From positions 62,001-126,000 of the forward strand of contig NZ_JBHTAN010000002.1 in the NCBI RefSeq assembly GCF_042663585.1: a stretch of 64,000 nt of DNA. Reading direction: 5' to 3'. Positions within the stretch are counted from its first letter, which is position 1, and each line of letters opens with the position of its first letter. The notes beneath the pieces are model-generated. The model did not search any database and was not told the origin of the DNA. It saw nothing but the letters and a program-made list of their open reading frames with translations. Origin of the DNA: Natranaeroarchaeum sp042663585 (lineage in GTDB: Archaea > Halobacteriota > Halobacteria > Halobacteriales > Natronoarchaeaceae). Shown here one piece after another: positions 51,513 through 60,200 of this stretch. The position numbers were made by a program, and so were the translations under genes.

Positions 51513-52791
51513 CTGCGGGCACCCCCTGCTGCTCGACGAAAGCGTCGACGAGTTGCCGAGCTTGTCGGCGGAGTACTTCCTTCGTTTCAGCTTCCGTCGG
51601 GCGGGTGTACGTCTCGTCGTGGCTCTTGAGCTCCCGATACGCGTTCGAGTCGTGGGTCTCGCGGACACTCGTGTGAGCGGCCTCTATGACATCCTGATAC
51701 GGGTCCAGCGGTTCGTCATCGTCGAGTGCACGCAGCAACCCGGCCAAGTACCCGACTGGATCATCATCGCCAGCGCGATCGGCGAGATTGATCGACGGTT
51801 TCGTATCGACAGTCACGTCGAGAACACGTACTGCCGTCCCGCCCTCAGTGAGTTCGATCTGTTCAAGCTCTCCGCGTCGGCTGCGCAGGTCTGTGTGCGC
51901 GTCCGTTCGTCCCGAAACGGTCACTGTTACGGCAAGAAGCTCGGTCTGGGGGCCGCACTTCGTTGCTGTCTCACGTAACTGCTCGTGGGTAGCATCGACG
52001 ATGTCGTGGAACCCTTGGTCAGGGTCCGTTGAGACGACGACCTCCTCGTACTGCAGTGTCGCTGACCTGAGCGGCTCTGTCTCTACTGTTCCGTCATTCT
52101 CGACCGAGACGAGCCACGCACCATGACCGTCGGTCTCACTCGGATCCAACGGTTGGAGCGACCCGGGATAGAGGATTGGCGGGTTCCCGTGACGGGGCCC
52201 CGGGACGTGGAGATGACCAAGAACCCACGCCGAGTGCCCACTCGTCGCCAAGTCGTCCACGGCGACCGGGGCGTACCGATCCTCCCCACTGACGTCTGCG
52301 TGGACGACTCCAAGACGTGGAACGCCCTCATCGACCAAGTCGTACGTAGCCAAAGGACTCTCGTGGTAGTACCGACCGGGGAACGACCACCCGTCCACGT
52401 GAAGGTTCGGTTCACCCTCGCCGTCGGTTACGGCTGTTCGCTCCCAGGACCCATCCCGACCAAGCAACCGGAGATTATCGATTGCCTCAGCCAAGTCCGG
52501 GAGCACGTCGGCGTCGTGGTTACCAGCGACAGCAACAAGAGGGATACCAGCCTCTGCAAGCGTAGTAGCCACGGACTCAACGGCACCGAACGCCTCCGCA
52601 TACTTGTTTTCCTGATCAACAAGGTCACCCGCAACGATGACCGCATCCACTCCCCGAGAAACAGCCGACTCCGTGATATTAGCCCAGATCGTCCGGGGAG
52701 AAAACTCGGACGGATCGAATCTATCCGGGAGTCGGCTTGGACGACGCCCGATATGACTATCTGCTACACACAGAACCTCTACTGATGCCAT
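51505..52791 (-). CDS. YhaO/Mre11/SbcD-like metallophosphatase nuclease (428 aa)
   Basis: The five phosphoesterase motifs are all present: VADSHIG (D11, H13), VIVAGDLVDQENK, AVAGNHDAD, GVVHADVSG, and WVLGHLHVPGP followed by the YPGSLQPLD capping motif typical of Mre11/SbcD. The C-terminal 170 residues form the partner-binding part. It shares an 8-bp overlap with the SMC-like gene and will form a complex with it. The complex would open and trim DNA ends or hairpins, and the membrane hairpin of the partner would hold it at the envelope. Confidence 0.88.
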   Translation of the reverse strand: MASVEVLCVADSHIGRRPSRLPDRFDPSEFSPRTIWANITESAVSRGVDAVIVAGDLVDQENKYAEAFGAVESVATTLAEAGIPLVAVAGNHDADVLPDLAEAIDNLRLLGRDGSWERTAVTDGEGEPNLHVDGWSFPGRYYHESPLATYDLVDEGVPRLGVVHADVSGEDRYAPVAVDDLATSGHSAWVLGHLHVPGPRHGNPPILYPGSLQPLDPSETDGHGAWLVSVENDGTVETEPLRSATLQYEEVVVSTDPDQGFHDIVDATHEQLRETATKCGPQTELLAVTVTVSGRTDAHTDLRSRRGELEQIELTEGGTAVRVLDVTVDTKPSINLADRAGDDDPVGYLAGLLRALDDDEPLDPYQDVIEAAHTSVRETHDSNAYRELKSHDETYTRPTEAETKEVLRRQARQLVDAFVEQQGVPADE

Positions 52792-52925
52792 CTGATAATC
52801 ACATCACAAGAGATAAACATAAGCCCGGCGGTCGGATTGTGACCAGCCGAGGAGTTTTGGTGAACCCCATCCTCCTTACAATTACTCACTACGAGCGAAC
52901 GAAATTCCATTCAGTTGTACCTGAC

Positions 52926-53909
52926 TCACACCCACTCAAGCGCGGCGTTGTGTTGCGCAACATACTGCGTTTTCAAGCTATCATCGGGTATCGAGATCCG
53001 TTCTCCTGCATGGTCGATAATCGTCCTTTGGAGCACATCACTCTGGGTTTCGAAGCTCGGATTCACTCGAATCCGATACTCTTGATCGATCGTGAATAGC
53101 TCTCGGTCGAACGCCGCGTGATGCGTCTTACTCAACGGCAGTACGTTCGCTAGGTCCGCTCGATGCCCAGGGTACTCACTCCAGGAAAGCACGTGCGCCA
53201 CGTCCAACAACCCCGGGTGATCCACTCCCGAGATTGGGCACGTTCGATCATGCCGCGAAATCACCGTTGCTCGGAACTCCGGATCAACCACCCGCGCATG
53301 CACCGTCGTCTCATACGTCCCAGTATTCACACCATCAGCCGAATCCGGCGTCCACTCCGACCCAGCCCACTCCTCGACAGCCGCCTCAACGAACTCCCTA
53401 CCCGCATCCGTCAACCCAAACTCCCCGTTCTGCTTCTCAACAACTCCCATACTCCGCAACCAATTCACTCGCTGCTTCGCCATATCCGTCTCCTCACGAC
53501 TCCACCCCAACTCCGGATGCGTATCCAACTGCTGCTCACTCACCTCCGCGAGCGTCATCGACCCAGCAGCAAGCGCATACAACAAACTCCGAAGCCCAAC
53601 GTTCCGACCACACATAATCCGAATCAACGTCCCCACATCACCTTCCTCAACGTACTCCCGACCAACATCACCAAGCATCCAATGCTCGTTTGTCTGCCGG
53701 AGGAACCCGACGTGCTGCAGATACCTGACTCGACGCATAATCGAATCTCGACTCGACACGGTTGCAAACGCCCCGCGGTGCCATCCGATCAAATCATCCG
53801 TCGACGGCCGGTGCGCATCAACGTACTCCAGTATGCGATCTAATGTATCGACGTAGCGTGCCCCACCACCGAACATCGGAACGATACTACGCAGGCGATC
53901 AGGAGACAT
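52926..53909 (-). CDS. HNH endonuclease with two winged-helix repeats (327 aa)
   Basis: Start at ATG 53909 (MSPDRLRSIVPMFGG). Residues 20-185 hold two winged-helix modules (SSRDSIMRRVRYLQHVGFLRQTNEHWMLGDVGREYV and KQRVNWLRSMGVVEKQNGEFGLTDAGREFV). Residues 215-290 are the HNH nuclease: ISRHDRTCPISGVDHPGLLDVAHVLSW, then ADLANVLPLSKTHHAAFDR, close to the type II/IV restriction HNH_2 form. The winged helices likely read DNA for the nuclease. The gene is alone on its strand between the Mre11-like gene and the CoiA-like gene. The 260 bp upstream hold no gene. Confidence 0.83.
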   Translation of the reverse strand: MSPDRLRSIVPMFGGGARYVDTLDRILEYVDAHRPSTDDLIGWHRGAFATVSSRDSIMRRVRYLQHVGFLRQTNEHWMLGDVGREYVEEGDVGTLIRIMCGRNVGLRSLLYALAAGSMTLAEVSEQQLDTHPELGWSREETDMAKQRVNWLRSMGVVEKQNGEFGLTDAGREFVEAAVEEWAGSEWTPDSADGVNTGTYETTVHARVVDPEFRATVISRHDRTCPISGVDHPGLLDVAHVLSWSEYPGHRADLANVLPLSKTHHAAFDRELFTIDQEYRIRVNPSFETQSDVLQRTIIDHAGERISIPDDSLKTQYVAQHNAALEWV

Positions 53910-54171
53910 ACGTCCACAGTAACAGAGTCCGATCATGATTCTTGCCCTGCACCGGAGGCCACAAACTCCTAACAGACCAGTCTAATCTGGAACTGTGTAA
54001 AGAGATTCTCGGTGGCGTTAACTCATCGACTGATAAACGAAAGAGAATTACGCGTCGGTTGACTGGTTTGGCATATCCTGTTAAGAGCAGGAATCGACGT
54101 AGTGCTGAGAAAACTCCCTGTATCAGCGTTCTTCGCTGATACTCTCCCGGCTGTCGCCCCCGGAGGAAATT

Positions 54172-55308
54172 ATGCCATTCAAAGCTCTCCAAGACGGTGC
54201 CCCCGTTTACCCTGAACAAATTGAAACCGCCGATGCAGAACTGGACTGCTTCGACTGTAATGAACCGGTGGCTATACGCGCCTCACACAAGCGCAACGGT
54301 TCATTCGTCGCGCGGCACTTCTGGCATCCCAGCGGAACCCCCGACGACTGTGAGGCAGTAGGCGGAGAGTCATGGAGACACCAGCGGATGAAATCGATTG
54401 CCGCCTCAAAAGCCAAAAAGAGATGGCCAGACGCCACTGTCCAACTCGAACAACGGGTAGCCGACCGTCGAGCAGACGTACTCGTCGTTTTTGCCAAATC
54501 CCATCACCGATACGGCAACGGGATTGCGATCGAAGCCCAGTACAAACACGAAGACAAGGACTTCGAAGCCGTTGAGGCTGACTTCCAGTCAAACAGGTAC
54601 TCGGTGCTTTGGCTACACGAGGAACAGTACCACGGCAAAGACGTCGATTTAGACGCCGGCGATTGGGCTATCTGGTGGGCGAATGCTGTTCCAGACAGAG
54701 CCCAATGGAACGGATACCACGGCATCATCCATTGGTTGTGGCAAGAGCAGCGACCCAGTGTTGAACTGGATATCCCGTTCCCCTCAGAGTGCTACGAGAC
54801 GAAACTACGCCAGGCCTGGAAAAAAGGAAAGGATGTCAGAAATAGCTGGGAAGAGGTCTACGAAAAGAAGCTAGGCGGCGCATTCTCGACGGCGTTCTTG
54901 TCGCTAACCCGAGCCCCGAAAACTAATCATCCATTCGTGGTTCTATCAAAGGGCAGAGGTTCCGACAACGAGATTGTGCATGTCCCGGTGAAACTGAGCG
55001 ACGAGAACGCTGCTAAATTCCGCACGTTCGCGGATTCAGTTGAGAAACTGGCAGACGAACATGGTGACTTCGTTGACGAGGGCGCAGACGACTGGCAAAC
55101 CGAGGTTGATGTTTGGTTAGACTCCTATGTCGAAGAGAAGAACGGGCTCCTCAAAATCAAACGCCCACCAGACGGGACGATTGCCTTCGTGCTGAAAGAT
55201 ATCGAACCAGGAAATGCTAGTGGTGTCACCGTGGCCAGTACAAACCTGCAGCCAGAGAAGCTTATCAAAGCCGCACGGAAGACTGCGTCCGTGATTGAGG
55301 ACTTATAG
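54172..55308 (+). CDS. CoiA-like nuclease (378 aa)
   Basis: MPFKALQDGAPVYPEQIETADAELDCFDCNEPVAIRASHKRNGSFVARHFWH has the CoiA N-terminal zinc knuckle and the HF/H pattern; ESWRHQRMKSIAASKAKKRW, then RRADVLVVF and NGIAIEAQYKHED give the PD-(D/E)XK core (D, E and K of AQYK). The second half is helical with WNGYHGIIHWLWQEQRPS and has no known motif. CoiA-type nucleases are linked to DNA uptake in bacteria; in haloarchaea stand-alone forms occur in defence and mobile regions. A second, frameshifted family member lies 32 bp downstream on the other strand. Confidence 0.78.
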   Translation: MPFKALQDGAPVYPEQIETADAELDCFDCNEPVAIRASHKRNGSFVARHFWHPSGTPDDCEAVGGESWRHQRMKSIAASKAKKRWPDATVQLEQRVADRRADVLVVFAKSHHRYGNGIAIEAQYKHEDKDFEAVEADFQSNRYSVLWLHEEQYHGKDVDLDAGDWAIWWANAVPDRAQWNGYHGIIHWLWQEQRPSVELDIPFPSECYETKLRQAWKKGKDVRNSWEEVYEKKLGGAFSTAFLSLTRAPKTNHPFVVLSKGRGSDNEIVHVPVKLSDENAAKFRTFADSVEKLADEHGDFVDEGADDWQTEVDVWLDSYVEEKNGLLKIKRPPDGTIAFVLKDIEPGNASGVTVASTNLQPEKLIKAARKTASVIEDL

Positions 55309-55340
55309 TTAGCTCGTAGCCGTCTCGTTATCTTGGGGTT

Positions 55341-56392
55341 CTAGAAGGGCATCGGGTCGACGAGACCGCAGTTCGAACATTGATAGTCGCTCCCTCGCTG
55401 TCGCCAATCATGATCGCAGGCACGAGGATCGCCACCTAGCTCCGAAAAGTCCGATCGCATGTACTCCATTGGAAGTGTGAGTTCTTCACCAGAGAAACCA
55501 ACATCCTCTACTTGCCTGGCACCACAGCGGGCGCACCGTGAAACCCCCTCGCCATACGGCTCCCAGATATGCTCCCCATCTGGACCACAACCCGAGCCAG
55601 ACGACTGCGACTCAGTAACTGGGCCAAGTAACTCTCGCTCATCGTAGAGAAACCGAGTGTGTTTGGTGCTGTACATCCGGTTTAGCCCACAACTCGAACA
55701 GGACTCGTACGCCTGACCGTGCTCTGCCATATCCTCCCATGAGTGGGAACAATCAGGGTTCGGTTCTTCCCACTGGAGGCTCGCGCTAATCTCCGTCGAG
55801 AACTCTTCTGCGTCGTTGTTGTAGACTGCAATCCCTTTCTGATCGCTTTTATTATCGAACGCCTGTCAACCACGCTGAATCGGAATCGATCCTCCTCGAA
55901 ATCAGACGGGTCTGCCCAGATCACGCTGAACTCTGACGCGAGGTAGTCGTGAGTGGTGGCGAACTTGTCCTTGGCATGGTTCTTATACTGTACTTCGACG
56001 ATGATACCCTTCCCGTAGTAGCGGTTCTCTGAATCAAATTCGACCAGGGCATCAGCGTAACGAGTATCTGGTCGCGTTGCGGTGTTCGGCACCTTCAAGA
56101 CGGTTTCGGGGTCACACCGAGAATACTCACCCTCGAACCTCTGCCGCAAGGCCGATACGGCGAGCGATTTCAACTTCTGATGCATCTCGGACTCGGACAC
56201 CCGCCCTGAGCAGTCTACGTCTTGATTTTGATGCGCAAAGTGCCGAGCTCGCCCGTCAGAAAATGGCCCTCGTGGGAACAACTCACCGTCGCACTCCGGA
56301 CACTCCACAGTCACCCCATTAGCTACTTCCTCTGGAATAACCAGGTCATCATCAAGACGCCCAACAAACGACATTTCCTGATAGTTCCCCAC
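55341..56392 (-). pseudogene. CoiA-like nuclease with zinc-ribbon C-terminus, frameshifted
   Basis: The first part (from 56392) reads MGNYQEMSFVGRL, then CPECDGELFPRG, ARHFAHQNQDVDCSG, SEMHQKLKSLAVSAL and IIVEVQYKNHAKD, a CoiA-like core. After FRFSVVDRR, near 55870, the frame becomes STTTTQKSSRRR-like nonsense and stops at 55682. The other frame gives a sensible continuation from 55862 (FDNKSDQKGIAVYNNDAEEF) through WEEPNPDCSHSWEDM and three CxxC-type knuckles to 55341. One or two bases are lost or gained near 55862-55872. The two pieces together would make a protein of about 350 aa. It may be real decay, a sequencing error or programmed slippage. Confidence 0.7.
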
Positions 56393-56605
56393 CTACCCAA
56401 TTAAGCATTATACACGAATTGGCTCTTCGCCCATCTCATACGAGGGCAGACACTTCGAGCATGGATAGCACCTACTCTAATCGTACCTCTCCGAACGTAT
56501 CACACCAACTTTACAAGTCCTCGCTCTAATCCATTTCTTCGCAATCATTGACCGAATCGGCTTCCATACACCGCACGTCGAATCACCCTACTTGGCTACC
56601 TATAA

Positions 56606-56758
56606 CTAAACGGTGAGTCGCTCGTCACGCTCGTCCATAGTCCCACCGCAACAATACCAAGCGCCCCACTTCGAGCGGCAGCTATCCTCGAAGGATTTCT
56701 CGGAGCCTTCGCAATCGCACTCTTCCTATTCACACTCACGCGAGTAGTCCACCGGTGA
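56606..56758 (+). pseudogene. Remnant of an ion-channel gene (3' end)
   Basis: In one plus-strand frame this segment reads ...TIPSAPLRAAAILEGFLGAFAIALFLFTLTRVVHR and stops at 56756-56758. The end resembles the last membrane helix of archaeal two-transmembrane potassium-channel-type proteins (EGFLGAF ... ALFVFTLTR). No start, selectivity filter or first helix is present; a stop lies just before 56606. It is therefore a decayed fragment. The rest of the 56393-56882 gap shows nothing further that I can support. Confidence 0.5.
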
Positions 56759-56882
56759 AGCACCCCAAACAGAGGCACTACACAGCGAATTCAATACCGG
56801 GCCATACAGGTACTGTATCGGGGGAGATGATGGTCTCTTCTCTGGACGGCCAGCTCTGAAGAGTACGGAGAGTTGGAGGTGA

Positions 56883-57077
56883 CTATGTCTGTGTTGTGTC
56901 GTCGATTGGTGGCCGCGAGTCACGCCACCGGAAATCGGCCGTCCCACCCGAATCAAACGCAATCCGATCGATCTGAGAATCTCGCTCCTCAGCGGTAAGC
57001 GAATCTACATCATCACTCAGCACCGCAACGACACGCCCATGCTCACCGTGGTACTCCCGATGACCAGTCTGTCTCAT
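56883..57077 (-). CDS. Small haloarchaeal protein of unknown function (64 aa)
   Basis: MRQTGHREYHGEHGRVVAVLSDDVDSLTAEERDSQIDRIAFDSGGTADFRWRDSRPPIDD: a compact strand-helix-strand protein with acidic, haloarchaeal composition and an ATG at 57077. It looks like a genuine small gene rather than a shadow because of its balanced composition and clean frame. There are no motifs to suggest a role. It is isolated between the ion-channel remnant and the large helicase gene. Confidence 0.5.
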   Translation of the reverse strand: MRQTGHREYHGEHGRVVAVLSDDVDSLTAEERDSQIDRIAFDSGGTADFRWRDSRPPIDDTTQT

Positions 57078-57231
57078 CCTGAATATCGATCCGGACGCGG
57101 TCTCCCTCGGAGAAGCGCTACCTCATCAGATGGGATAGCAGGGATGGATATCAGCACCTGAGGGATCAACGAACGCCCACAGTCATATCCGGTGTCGCAT
57201 TGAGGGAACGCGACCGCTAAGTCTTAGATGA

Positions 57232-60200
57232 TTAAACTGTTCTCAGTACATTCGGCACTTGTTCTATATCAGTAATAGGAACTACTCGATACCCCAGCTG
57301 TTTGAGTCTGGTCCGCTTTTGCTCGTCGTCTTCTTTGACGTAATCCTTCTCGTGAGCAGGTCCATCCACAAATAATGCAATTGACCTGCCAGGCCGCTCA
57401 TAGAAGAAATCCGGCTTTGCAACCGGTTCGTCTCCGTCATAAATCACTTTCTGGGCATCGTCGGGAAGCTCGAATCCTTGATCTCGGATGGTGTGAAGCA
57501 CTTCACGCTCGAAACTGGATTCACAGGCCTCCAGTAGCTTATCGAAGTTCCCTTTGTCCTCATCATCACTTTCTCCAGCCTGTTCCGTTAGCGGCGCAGT
57601 CTCCATATTCCCTAGCCACGACTCCACGAGTGTTCTATCGAGGAACTCGTGTTCCGGCTGGTTGTAGAAGGACAAGAGACATTCATAACACGCTCGCTCA
57701 CAACCGTCGTCATCGGGATCTCCGTGAAGAACGGTCTTTGCCTCTCGAACTGCCTTTCTGAAGCGTGCCTCGTCCATCAGCGAGTGGAGTACACCTGCGC
57801 CACCCTCACTAGTTTCGTAGATTACGATGGTAACCTGTCCGTGTTCCCCTGTCGCTGGTTTCACGAACGTGTCGATCTCTTCTTCGTCCAGATCGAACGC
57901 AACCAGAATGCCTTGGTAGACGGTTTCCTTGAGAGTCCGATAGAATTCCTCAGTTTGCTCCGGCTCAAGATCGCCGGGTAGCGGCGTAGTCAGCGTCACC
58001 GTATCGTGTTGCCCCTCAGAGAACAACTCGATCTCACGCTTGATCGCCTCCTCTGACGCATTAGCGTAGCAGTCCGGATCCTCTTCGTCAACGTGGCTCT
58101 CGATTTGGTCCTCGCTGGTTAGCCAGCGGTTACACTCCATACAGAGTGCGAATCCGCTGAGATCGTCTTCGTCAGCATCTCGAAGTCCGCTATTGACTAA
58201 TACAATATTCGCACTTCCTTCGTATGTCACTCGGGCCTCGATCTCGTCTCCTTCTAAATCGTATACTTGAGGATCGGATCGCTCGTAGTAGCTGTTGATG
58301 TCGTAGCCCTGTCGACGGCGTTCCTCCTCGTCGCTGGTGATGTTCTCTTCCGGTTGAGCGTGTTGGTTCGGGAGTTCCATCGCATTCGGATTCGGATGGG
58401 TTCCATCGAAGGGCGTCTCACAGGAGGGACACGCTGCAGCCTCCTGGGCATCCTCTCCCATCAGGATTGTCTCGCATTCTGGGCAGACACGAAGATGGCG
58501 GGTAACTGGCTCCGAATCCTTTGTCCGAGGCCGTGCATACCGAACAGCAAACCGCTCTCCCGCGTAGTAAACGTGGTTTCCGGGGGCAAATTCATTGATA
58601 GCCCGTGTCTGGTCCCGTTGAATGTCGTCCTCTCGGGAAGTGAACGTTAGTGTCGTACTCTGTCTGGGGAATCCGTAGTTTGGCAGGAATCCCTGTGAGC
58701 GGAGATACTGGTAGGTGTAGAAGCGTTTCTTCCCCGAACGCATGTCGTCAAGGCGGTCTTCGATGGCGTTGCGCTCGATCCGATCCTGATACGAACCGCC
58801 TTCCGTGGCGAGGAGACTATTCAACCGTCTCAGTTCACGGCTTAGACGAGTGTACTCACGCCGCCACGGATCGAACGCCTCATCCAGATTCTTGACGAAG
58901 TTGTCCACTTGGCGTTCGATGAAGGCATCGGTGAACCACTCCCCGACAGTATCCTGTTCCCGCTCACGGGCAAACGCCTGCTTCACCGCCTGGATAATCT
59001 TCTGTCGGTTGTTCTTGACGGCATTCTCCAGATCTGCCCGGTAGTCGGGCATAATCTCGTAATCGCTTCCCTCCTCGATGACTAGCATCTGGCGAGGTTT
59101 GCTCTGGAATTTCAGTTCGATCTGTTCGAGAACGAGGGCGTTGATGTGCGCCTCGACCAGATCCTGATTGTTGAGCAGGAACGTTGGCGGGCTTATTTCT
59201 CCGGCGATGATTCGTTCCGGATGTCGGTAGAAGTACTGGTCGTGGGAGCCCCGTCCGAACCCACGCCCACAGAACGTCGTGACGAGTGACGGCTGGTTTT
59301 GTCGCCCGGCCCGCCCGGAACGCTGAGCGTAGTTACTTGGGTTTGGTGGGACGTTTCGCATATAGACGTTCGAGAGGTCGCCGATGTCGATCCCGAGTTC
59401 CATTGTCGGCGTCGATACGATTGTGTTCACTTTCTCGCCTTCTCGGAAATCTGCTTCCAGTTGCTTCCGCTTCTCGTTTTCAACCTGTCCGCTGTGTTCG
59501 CCGGCGATGATGTCAACGGCGTTGTCGAACGATTCGGTATAGAGGTCGTAGAAGTACGACGATTCGAGATCCGTCTTCTCGGGCGTGATAGAGTCGCAGC
59601 TGTAGTTCAGACAGACGTCGAGTTCGTCCCGAGTTGTCGGTGTTCCACACTTCGGACAGACTCGGACGTCCTCGGGATCGGCGTGCGTGACCCGAAGCGC
59701 ACTGTGGTTCAGCATATACACCTTCCCGGTGTACTTCAACGACTCCTGTGTCAACAACTTGAGTACCTCGTCGTCGCTGATGAGGTCAATGACGCTGTTG
59801 ATGATCGCCTTCGCAGTGTCGGTGTCGACGTCTAACGCACGGGATGTCCAGCGGACGTGTCGAGAGCGGGGATGTGTAAGCCGGCGGACACGGTGTCTCC
59901 CACTAGTACTTGCCGTATCGCTATATCCGACTGGGAAGTTGAAGAACTCCTGCCCGTGGAAATGGACCTCCTCATCGAGTTGGTTGATGACGTTGCGCTT
60001 GAAGTCGGCAAAGTTCGTGGTACTCTCGTGGTCTATCGCAACGCTTCGGCGGAAAATATCCAAGAAACCGGCGACATACTCTTCTCGCACCTGTGGATCG
60101 GCGTTCGACAGTTCAGGAATCGACTCCCAGACCTCCTCGACATCCGCCAGCTTATCGAGGTTCTCGTATTCGACGTCGATTAGCCCAACGTCTTCGAGGC

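Noticed and set aside
51513..51668. 52-residue N-terminal extension of the SMC-like protein
   Set aside because: It lies within the coding part of the Mre11-like gene in another frame and is Ser/Arg-rich; the ATG at 51512 leads directly into the ATPase head.
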